NCBI GenBank assembly: GCA_012797505.1 | Contig: JAAZOZ010000251.1 | Location: 1-7,232 of the forward strand | Direction of reading: 5' to 3' | DNA length: 7,232 nucleotides | Origin: Smithella sp. | GTDB taxonomy: Bacteria > Desulfobacterota > Syntrophia > Syntrophales > Smithellaceae | In this document: positions 1-5,756 of the stretch, one piece after another | Layout of the letters: each line of letters starts with the position of its first letter | Numbering within the stretch: the stretch's first letter is position 1 | The notes under the pieces: model-generated | Told to the model about the DNA's origin: nothing | The model's input: the letters and a program-made list of their open reading frames with translations, nothing else | The model's database searches: none | Program-made: the position numbers and the translations under genes

Positions 1-2
1 TT

Positions 3-878
3 AAATATATGCGAAAATTTGCCGAAGCCTGGCCGGTCAGGGAATTTGTGCAGCAGACTGCTGCACAAATTCCCTGGTTTCATAACTGTCTGCTTCTTGA
101 CAAAATGCAGGATGCGCCAACAAGGCAATGGTACATCAAGGCAACGATTGAAAACGGGTGGAGCCGCAGCATCCTTGCGTTGCAGATTGATGCGCAGGCT
201 CACAGGCGTCACGGCAAGGCCGTCAGCAATTTTAATGCAGTGATGCCGCCCGCGGATTCCGACATGGCGGCGCAAATCTTTAAAGATCCATACCTGTTCG
301 ATTTTCTGGGAACGGCCGATCCCCGGCGCGAACGCGAAGTCGAACAGGCGCTCATCGATCATATCCAGCGGTTTTTGATGGAGCTGGGCGCCGGCTTTGC
401 TTTTGTCGGGCGGCAGGTCCATCTCGAATTCTCCAGCGCCGATTACTATCTCGATTTGCTTTTCTATCATCTCAAACTGAGATGCTATATCGTGGTGGAG
501 CTCAAAGCCGTGCCCTTCGATCCCACTTTTGTTGGAAAACTCAACATGTATCTTTCGGCGGTGGACGACCTCTTGAGGCATCCGGATGATAAACCTGCCA
601 TCGGCCTTTTGCTTTGCCGGGGCAAAGACCGCCTGATTGCCGAATATGCCCTAAGAGATTTTCGAAAACCCATCGGCATAGCGGATTGGGAGACCAAAAT
701 TGTCACCAGACTTCCGAAAGAATACAAGGGAAGCCTGCCGACCGTTGAGGAAATTGAAGCGGAACTGGCTGCTCTGGCAGAACTCGAAAGTGCGACCCGG
801 ATGAAGAAGAAAGCGGTTAATAAATCAGCGAGATCAAGGAAGAGCACATTGTGTTCATCAGGAAAAAAGGAAAGATGA
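3..878 (+). CDS. DUF1016/YhcG-family PDDEXK nuclease, 5' end outside the window
   Basis: The frame is open to the window edge. The codons before the ATG at 9 read K-Y, giving LKYMRKFAEAWP if the cut codon is Leu. That is the conserved interior motif of DUF1016 proteins, so the true start lies upstream and the N-terminus is missing. Numbering from the ATG at 9, residues 1-75 match the end of the DUF1016 N-terminal domain (VQQTAAQIPWFHN, then IENGWSR and GKAVSNF). Residues 105-235 match the C-terminal PDDEXK fold: E125 in MELGAGFAFVG, D149 in YYLDLLFYH, and E164/K166 in IVVELK, followed by the NMYLSAVDDLLRHPDD helix. The catalytic set therefore looks complete. Family members are predicted DNA nucleases often found near restriction-modification and other defence genes; the biochemical role here is unknown. 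A Lys/Arg/Ser-rich tail (about 264-289) follows the usual family end. The csm operon begins 110 bases downstream on the same strand. Confidence 0.9.
   Translation, partial: KYMRKFAEAWPVREFVQQTAAQIPWFHNCLLLDKMQDAPTRQWYIKATIENGWSRSILALQIDAQAHRRHGKAVSNFNAVMPPADSDMAAQIFKDPYLFDFLGTADPRREREVEQALIDHIQRFLMELGAGFAFVGRQVHLEFSSADYYLDLLFYHLKLRCYIVVELKAVPFDPTFVGKLNMYLSAVDDLLRHPDDKPAIGLLLCRGKDRLIAEYALRDFRKPIGIADWETKIVTRLPKEYKGSLPTVEEIEAELAALAELESATRMKKKAVNKSARSRKSTLCSSGKKER
38..76. repeat. Perfect 19-bp inverted repeat with a 1-base centre, inside the nuclease gene
   Basis: Bases 38-56 (CAGGGAATTTGTGCAGCAG) are the exact reverse complement of bases 58-76, with a single A at 57 between them. The next pair outward (T37/G77) does not match as DNA. 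The repeat encodes R-E-F-V-Q-Q-T-A-A-Q-I-P within the conserved VQQ..AQIPW motif of DUF1016 proteins. Protein conservation may therefore explain part of the symmetry, but not the exact match over 19 bases. In RNA it would form a very stable stem with almost no loop. No U-tract follows, so it is not a typical terminator. Confidence 0.95.
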
Positions 879-909
879 AGTTTGATGTATCAAAAGCCGA
901 AAGCCGCCG

Positions 910-923
910 CGGCAACGTTGCCG
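910..923. repeat. 14-bp perfect palindrome in the gap upstream of csm1
   Basis: CGGCAACGTTGCCG reads identically on both strands. An overlapping shorter palindrome, GCCGCGGC, lies at 906-913. The site sits 65 bases before the csm1 start codon and just upstream of a possible promoter, where an operator for a dimeric repressor could lie. No U-tract follows, so a Rho-independent terminator is unlikely. A regulatory role is inference only. Confidence 0.5.
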
Positions 924-926
924 GAA

Positions 927-956
927 TGGATAGAACAAAAGATGATTTGATATAAG
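927..956 (+). promoter_or_regulatory. Possible weak extended -10 promoter for the csm operon
   Basis: A -35-like TGGATA (927-932, 4 of 6 consensus bases) is followed after 18 bases by TATAAG (951-956, 5 of 6 bases). TGA immediately before it gives the TGn extension of an extended -10 element. Transcription would begin about 25 bases before the csm1 ATG, leaving a short leader carrying the ribosome binding site. The match is modest and such matches occur by chance. The operon could instead be read through from the upstream nuclease gene, since no terminator separates them. Confidence 0.3.
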
Positions 957-973
957 CGGATTCAGAAAAGAAC

Positions 974-980
974 AGGAGGG
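974..980 (+). promoter_or_regulatory. Shine-Dalgarno site of csm1
   Basis: AGGAGGG lies 8 bases before the ATG at 989, a near-ideal sequence and spacing. It fixes the csm1 start, which also places the HD motif (H15-D16) at the usual distance from the Cas10 N-terminus. Confidence 0.85.
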
Positions 981-988
981 AAATTTTT

Positions 989-3565
989 ATGGATGATACG
1001 GTTTTAAAAGTGGCGCTGGCCGGACTGCTGCATGATATTGGAAAATTCGCGCAGGAAGGCATGAGTGTTGATTCTGAATTTATCAACAATCACCGGCAGC
1101 TCTACCAGCCTTATTACAACGGGCAATTTACGCACGAGCATGTGCTCTATACCGCCGCTTTTATCGATAATATCGAAAAGCTCTTGCCGCGTGAATTGAA
1201 CAAGGCCAACTGGGGCCTGAAGGATCCGTTTATCAATCTGGCGGCTGGACATCATAAGCCGCAAACCGAAATGCAGTGGATGATTGCGACGGCTGACCGC
1301 TTGAGCAGCGGCTATGATCGGGCTAACTTTGAACAATACAATCAGGCGGTTGCCCCGAAAGATTATCGCCAAACGCGACTGCTTCCGTTGTTTGAAGGAC
1401 TGCTGCGTGACGGCGGGGGAAAATATCATTACCCATTGCAGGAGTTAAACCCACGGAGCGTCTTTCCCCGGCAAAACACAGAAAAGAGCAAGATAACCGA
1501 TGCACAGGCCAGGGATGAATATAAAAGTCTGTTTGACGGCTTCGTGGAATCTCTGGAAAAGATTCTGCACAGGGACGAAAACATCACTCTCTGGTTTGAA
1601 CACCTGGAAAGTCTGCTGCTGATCTACACATCCATGATTCCGGCGGCAAGGGCGGGCAGGATAGTGCCCGACGTTTCCCTGTATGACCATGCCAGATCGG
1701 TCGCGGCGCTGTCCGCTGCTTTGTATTTATATCACCGTGACGCCGGCAGCATGAATGTCGAAGCGATACGCGATCCGGCCGGGCAGAAATTCTGCCTTAT
1801 CGGCGGGGATTTCTACGGAATACAGAATTTCATTTTCAGTGACAGTGGCGAAGCGGGCAAACACCGGTCGAAGATTCTTCGCGGGCGGTCTTTTGCCGTG
1901 TCGCTGTTGTGTGAACTGGCCGCTGATATGATTTGCCGCAAGATTGGTCTTCCGTCAACCTCCATTCTGCTGAACGCGGCGGGGAAATTTACCATTATCG
2001 CGCCGAACACGCCGGCCGTAAAAGATGCCGTTGCCGATGTTCAGAACAAAATCAATGACTGGCTGATTGCGCGGACCATCGGTGAAAATGCGTTCGGCAT
2101 CTCCATGCTGGAGGCGACGCCGGCAGACTTTGAATCCGGTCGTTTCCACCTGTTGTATGAGCGCCTGTCCGACCAGATGGGCGAAAACAAATACAAAAAG
2201 TTTGACCCCGACAAATATGCCGGAGTTGTAGCGGGATATCTGGACACATTTGATAATGAACTGAATCCCCGCATTTGTCCTTATTGCGGAAAAAGGCCGT
2301 CCAGCCGCGCGGCGGAGCGGCTGAAAAAGGATCAGGCTGATAAATCCTGGTGTTCCATCTGCCGGGACCATATCTTCCTCGGAGAGAATATCGTCAAAAA
2401 AACCCGCATTGCGGTGACCACTGTTGACGCCGACATCCGGGGCGAAGATATTAAACTGCTGGAGCCGTTTTTTGGGGAATATCAGATCGCATTTGTTGAC
2501 GGGGAGCTTCATAAGCTTGCCAGGGAAGGGCATCTTTTAAAATACTGGGACATCTCGATAGCTCCCGACGGCCACATTGCCAGAGACGTGACCGCCAGGT
2601 TCATCAACGGCTACGTACCCCTGTACGGCAAAGAGGATTTTTACGATGACCGCATACTCGAAGGGAAAAAGACGGAAAGCAAAAAAGAAGCAATGATTGA
2701 AGAAATGGAGGAAGGACGCCCGAAAACCTTCGCACATATAGCCTGCAAGGCGATGAATCCTGGAGGCGAAGGATACACGGGAATCCAGGCCTTGGGTATC
2801 TTGAAGGCGGACGTCGATCATCTCGGAATGCTGATGACCTGCGGAATCAAAGAAAAGGATTTCACAATTTCCAGACTCGCTACGCTCAGCCGCCAGATGA
2901 ATTTCTTTTTTGTCGTCTATCTGCCGCATCTGTTGAAGACCCATCCGGATTTCCGCGATGTCTATACGGTTTTTGCCGGCGGCGATGACCTTTTCCTGAT
3001 TGGACCGTGGAACAGGATGCTCGACTTGTCTGAATATCTAAAGGATCGTTTTGCCGAATACGTGTGTCATAATCCTGAAATCCATTTCTCGGCGGGCATC
3101 AGTCTTCAAAAGGCGAACACTCCTCTTGCCAAGATGGCTGAGGATGCTGAAGAGGCGCTCGCGGCGTCGAAAAACAGAGGTCGCAGCCGTATTACGGTAT
3201 TCGGGGAAACCGTAACATGGGATGATTTTTCCCGACTTCATGAAATCGTCAAGACCATAGAAGAGTGGCGGGAGAATAAGTTAATCAACAACGCCATGTT
3301 GTTCAGACTGAACCGCTTCATTCAGATGGCTGCCGAGGAGAAGCTATTGCTGAAAGAAAACGAAATATTGCTGGAAGACATGGAGCCGCTCAAATGGCGT
3401 TCCCTGTTCAGGTACACCGCTGAACGCAACATCGGTAAAAACATCAGGGAGGAAGATAAACGCGCTACTGCGAAGAAAGAATTTGAAAAGATGGCGGATT
3501 GGCTGACGGTTCACGGCAGCAGTCTTAAAATCGCCATTTGGGACATCATTTATAATAACCGGTAA
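989..3565 (+). CDS. csm1: Cas10/Csm1, large subunit of the type III-A CRISPR effector complex
   Basis: This 858-residue protein has the full Csm1 architecture. The N-terminal HD nuclease domain (about 10-130) has LLHDIGK with H15-D16, H49/H51 in THEHVLYTAAF, H88-H89 in AAGHHKP, and D103 in ADRLSSG. A first palm-like region (about 268-370) has GGDFYGIQNFIFS and ILRGRSF. A zinc-ribbon insertion has C430/C433 and C455/C458 (CPYC and CSIC). The catalytic second palm (about 598-740) has ILKADVDHLG with D608/D610 and the cyclase signature FAGGDD (G664-D667), then SAGIS and NRGRSRITVFG. A helical C-terminal domain runs from about 745 to 858. Family knowledge: Cas10 binds Csm4 and the crRNA 5' tag, cuts single-stranded DNA with its HD domain, and makes cyclic oligoadenylates with its palm when target RNA is bound. 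Both active sites look intact. It is the first gene of the operon; csm2 starts 12 bases after its stop. Confidence 0.97.
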   Translation: MDDTVLKVALAGLLHDIGKFAQEGMSVDSEFINNHRQLYQPYYNGQFTHEHVLYTAAFIDNIEKLLPRELNKANWGLKDPFINLAAGHHKPQTEMQWMIATADRLSSGYDRANFEQYNQAVAPKDYRQTRLLPLFEGLLRDGGGKYHYPLQELNPRSVFPRQNTEKSKITDAQARDEYKSLFDGFVESLEKILHRDENITLWFEHLESLLLIYTSMIPAARAGRIVPDVSLYDHARSVAALSAALYLYHRDAGSMNVEAIRDPAGQKFCLIGGDFYGIQNFIFSDSGEAGKHRSKILRGRSFAVSLLCELAADMICRKIGLPSTSILLNAAGKFTIIAPNTPAVKDAVADVQNKINDWLIARTIGENAFGISMLEATPADFESGRFHLLYERLSDQMGENKYKKFDPDKYAGVVAGYLDTFDNELNPRICPYCGKRPSSRAAERLKKDQADKSWCSICRDHIFLGENIVKKTRIAVTTVDADIRGEDIKLLEPFFGEYQIAFVDGELHKLAREGHLLKYWDISIAPDGHIARDVTARFINGYVPLYGKEDFYDDRILEGKKTESKKEAMIEEMEEGRPKTFAHIACKAMNPGGEGYTGIQALGILKADVDHLGMLMTCGIKEKDFTISRLATLSRQMNFFFVVYLPHLLKTHPDFRDVYTVFAGGDDLFLIGPWNRMLDLSEYLKDRFAEYVCHNPEIHFSAGISLQKANTPLAKMAEDAEEALAASKNRGRSRITVFGETVTWDDFSRLHEIVKTIEEWRENKLINNAMLFRLNRFIQMAAEEKLLLKENEILLEDMEPLKWRSLFRYTAERNIGKNIREEDKRATAKKEFEKMADWLTVHGSSLKIAIWDIIYNNR

Positions 3566-3577
3566 GGAGGAAGGCGG

Positions 3578-3994
3578 ATGAATAAAATTGCTTTTTACAA
3601 AGACAAGACAAAGGGGATCATTGATCCGAAACTCTTTTCCGACATTGCAGAGCAGGCAGCGTCGGACATTGCGAAATCCGGACAAACAACGACGAGGGAC
3701 GGAAGAACGCGCTTGGATCACAACAAACGAACACAGATAAGAAAATTCTATGACGAGGTCGTCCGTCTGAACGGAAATGTGAAGAGCAATCCCGATGACT
3801 GGGAAACTGTCCTGCCATTCATCAATATGCTGATTGCCAAAGCGGCGTATGCAAACGGAAGAAACACTTTAGTTACGGACGATTTTGTTGCTTTGTTAAA
3901 GGATTGTGTTTCCCAGGTGCAGAAGCCGGCGGACCTCGACGTATTTGCCAACTTTTTTGAATCCTTTATGGGCTTTTACCGGAAATATGAATAG
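3578..3994 (+). CDS. csm2: Csm2, small (inner filament) subunit of the type III-A complex
   Basis: This 138-residue, mostly helical protein carries the Csm2 core: NKRTQIRKFYDEV at about 49-61, then PFINMLIAKAAYANGRN at about 79-95, and a C-terminal DLDVFANFFESFMGFYRKY. Its length and its place between cas10 and csm3 are typical. Csm2 has no catalytic role; several copies line the inner face of the complex along the crRNA-target duplex. The start is supported by AAGGAGG at 3564-3570, which overlaps the csm1 stop codon and lies 7 bases before the ATG. The N-terminal 45 residues are polar and resemble the variable N-termini of the family. Confidence 0.95.
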   Translation: MNKIAFYKDKTKGIIDPKLFSDIAEQAASDIAKSGQTTTRDGRTRLDHNKRTQIRKFYDEVVRLNGNVKSNPDDWETVLPFINMLIAKAAYANGRNTLVTDDFVALLKDCVSQVQKPADLDVFANFFESFMGFYRKYE

Positions 3995-3999
3995 GAGGG
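3993..3999 (+). promoter_or_regulatory. Shine-Dalgarno site of csm3, overlapping the csm2 stop codon
   Basis: AGGAGGG begins inside the TAG stop of csm2 and lies 7 bases before the csm3 ATG at 4007. Termination on csm2 would place ribosomes on this site, which suggests translational coupling of the two multi-copy filament subunits. Confidence 0.8.
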
Positions 4000-4006
4000 A
4001 GCAAAG

Positions 4007-4717
4007 ATGAAACTTACTGATATAAAAGAAATCAAAGGGAGAATTATTCTTAAAAGCGGGCTTCACATCGGCGCCGGCGACACGGAAATGCACATCGGCG
4101 GGACGGACAATCCCGTCCTCAAACATCCGCACACGCAGGAGCCCTACATTCCCGGTTCTTCACTCAAGGGCAAGGTGCGTTCTCTGCTGGAGATGGAAAG
4201 CGGCCTGATGGCGGCAACCAAAGGCGAGCCCGTGCAGGTCAAGACACTCAAGGGGCTGACCGGCGAGCAGGAAGCGAAATGCAGAAAAATTCTCAAGATT
4301 TTCGGTTCGAGCGGTGCGGATGCAGGCGAAATGACCGATCTCGGCCCCACACGGGTTTCCTTTGCCGACTGCCCGATGAACGCGTCCTGGAAGGAGAATG
4401 CCAGGAAGAACCGCTGGGATTATTTCGAGGTGAAATCGGAGAATTCCATCAATCGCATCGAAGGAACAGCCCGGAATCCGCGCTTCACGGAACGTGTGGT
4501 AGAGGGCGCTGAATTCGATTTTGCCGTCACCCTGAAACTGCTGGATGAAAAAGAAAGCGACCTTTTTGAATATCTTCTTGACGGGCTCAAACTGCTGGAA
4601 ATGGACGCTCTGGGCGGCAGCGGAAGCCGCGGCTATGGCCGGATTGCGTTTCAGTTTGAAGATGAAAATCTCAATCAAAAATTCAAAACCAGAAAACCAT
4701 TTTCCAACGGAGGATGA
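4007..4717 (+). CDS. csm3: Csm3, backbone RAMP subunit and target-RNA nuclease of the type III-A complex
   Basis: This 236-residue RAMP (Cas7-family) protein has a strong Csm3 signature. It contains LKSGLHIGAGD (15-25), then IGGTDNPVLKHP (30-41), YIPGSSLKGKVRSLL (47-61), a thumb-region stretch with EVKSENSINRI (141-151), and the glycine-rich loop LGGSGSRGYGRI (202-213). By alignment from memory with Streptococcus thermophilus Csm3, D34 of GTDNPV matches the catalytic aspartate D33, so periodic cleavage of target RNA should be retained. Several copies polymerise along the crRNA. Its length is slightly above the usual 210-230 residues, with a short basic tail. It starts 12 bases after csm2; its TGA stop lies 5 bases before the preferred csm4 start. 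Confidence 0.96.
   Translation: MKLTDIKEIKGRIILKSGLHIGAGDTEMHIGGTDNPVLKHPHTQEPYIPGSSLKGKVRSLLEMESGLMAATKGEPVQVKTLKGLTGEQEAKCRKILKIFGSSGADAGEMTDLGPTRVSFADCPMNASWKENARKNRWDYFEVKSENSINRIEGTARNPRFTERVVEGAEFDFAVTLKLLDEKESDLFEYLLDGLKLLEMDALGGSGSRGYGRIAFQFEDENLNQKFKTRKPFSNGG
4709..4713 (+). promoter_or_regulatory. Shine-Dalgarno site that points to a GTG start for csm4
   Basis: GGAGG abuts the ATG at 4714 with no spacer, too close for initiation there. It is 9 bases from the in-frame GTG at 4723, a normal spacing. The GTG start also gives a protein beginning M-K-L-Y-E, as Csm4 proteins commonly begin. Confidence 0.65.
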
Positions 4718-4722
4718 AAGCC

Positions 4723-5754
4723 GTGAAACTCTATGAGATCATCATAAAACCGAAAAGCGGTTTCGGCACGCCGCTGAAGGGCGACACCATTTTCGGGCAT
4801 ATCTGCTGGCAGGCTTCCTATAATCCGGAACTGCTCAACGGCGGGTTGGAAAAATGGATAGCCGGTTACGGGGAGAGGCCCTTTGCCGTATTTTCATCCG
4901 CGTGGCCGAAGATCAGAAAAGGCTCCGCGATGTATTACGCCGTGAAGCGTCCTGATTTTCCACCCAACCGCCTTTTTCCGCCTTCGGTAAAGGACAGAAG
5001 AAAAGCCCTGGAGCAGAAGAAAGAAATCCTGAAAAAGAAATGGCTTCTGGTTTCTGAAAATCTTGGGATTTCACTCGCCGCGGGAAACTTTATCACCGAT
5101 GAAGAATTGCTCACGCTATCCTTCCAGGAGCTAACGGGGCAAACCAGAAAAGCCATGCGAAAAAAGGCAGACAGGCAGTTGAAGGCACCGTTTATCCAGC
5201 CGCACAACACCATCAACCGCGCCACCATGACAACCGGCCGCGGCATGTTTGCCCCTTTTGCGGAGACTGCTGATTTTTATTATCCGGAAACAGAACTGGC
5301 GATTTTTGTTCTTATTGATGAAGATGCAACGGATATTGACCGTATGACGACAGCCCTGTGCAGAATCGGCACTGTTGGCTTCGGCAGAAACGCCTCGACC
5401 GGATGCGGCAGATTTTCGTTAGCGAAATCTACAGAGAAAGCCTGGTCGCCGAAAGCAGAAGCTGATGCCTGCTATACCCTCGCGCCTGCCATACCGGAAA
5501 AAGGACTTTATAAAGATGGCTGGTTTACACCGTTTACCCGATTTGGCCGTCATGGCGATGCGCTGGCCGTATCAAAAAATCCCTTTAAGAATCCGGTCAT
5601 CATGGCCGACGAGGGCGCCGTTTTCATTCCGGCGGATAGAAATGTGTTTTCCAAATTCTATCTCGGCTGCGCGGCGTTCAACGTATCCAAAGTGCTTTCC
5701 GGGGCTGTCACACAAGGGTATTCCTTTTATCTTCCATTCAAACTGGAGAATTGA
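4723..5754 (+). CDS. csm4: Csm4, RAMP (Cas5-like) subunit holding the crRNA 5' tag
   Basis: With the GTG start at 4723 this is 343 residues; an in-frame ATG at 4714 would add M-K-A and overlap the csm3 stop as ATGA. Csm4 motifs, numbered from 4723, are FGTPLKGDTIFGHICW (14-29) in the first ferredoxin-like domain, HNTINRATMTT (161-171), and the glycine-rich FGRNASTGCGRF (220-231). It ends with YSFYLPFKLEN. A lysine/arginine-rich helical stretch (about 90-108) interrupts the first domain. Known family role: Csm4 pairs with Cas10 at the base of the complex and binds the repeat-derived 5' tag of the crRNA, with no catalytic activity of its own. Length is slightly above typical. csm5 follows 2 bases after its stop. 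Confidence 0.94.
   Translation: MKLYEIIIKPKSGFGTPLKGDTIFGHICWQASYNPELLNGGLEKWIAGYGERPFAVFSSAWPKIRKGSAMYYAVKRPDFPPNRLFPPSVKDRRKALEQKKEILKKKWLLVSENLGISLAAGNFITDEELLTLSFQELTGQTRKAMRKKADRQLKAPFIQPHNTINRATMTTGRGMFAPFAETADFYYPETELAIFVLIDEDATDIDRMTTALCRIGTVGFGRNASTGCGRFSLAKSTEKAWSPKAEADACYTLAPAIPEKGLYKDGWFTPFTRFGRHGDALAVSKNPFKNPVIMADEGAVFIPADRNVFSKFYLGCAAFNVSKVLSGAVTQGYSFYLPFKLEN
5745..5748 (+). promoter_or_regulatory. Shine-Dalgarno site supporting the ATG at 5757 for csm5
   Basis: GGAG lies within the last codons of csm4, 8 bases before the ATG at 5757. An in-frame TTG at 5751 is only 2 bases from the site and is a rare start codon, so the ATG is preferred. This is the weakest Shine-Dalgarno match in the operon. 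Confidence 0.6.
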
Positions 5755-5756
5755 AA

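Noticed and set aside
38..76. Palindrome as a Rho-independent terminator or CRISPR repeat
   Set aside because: It is inside a coding region, has no U-tract and occurs only once, with no spaced copies elsewhere in the window.
817..1089. Minus-strand open frame spanning the gap upstream of csm1
   Set aside because: It overlaps both flanking genes in antisense, shows no recognisable domain and lies over well-supported coding sequence.
1955..2533. 192-residue minus-strand frame inside csm1
   Set aside because: It lies wholly antisense to the conserved palm and zinc-ribbon regions of Cas10, and its translation has no recognisable motif.
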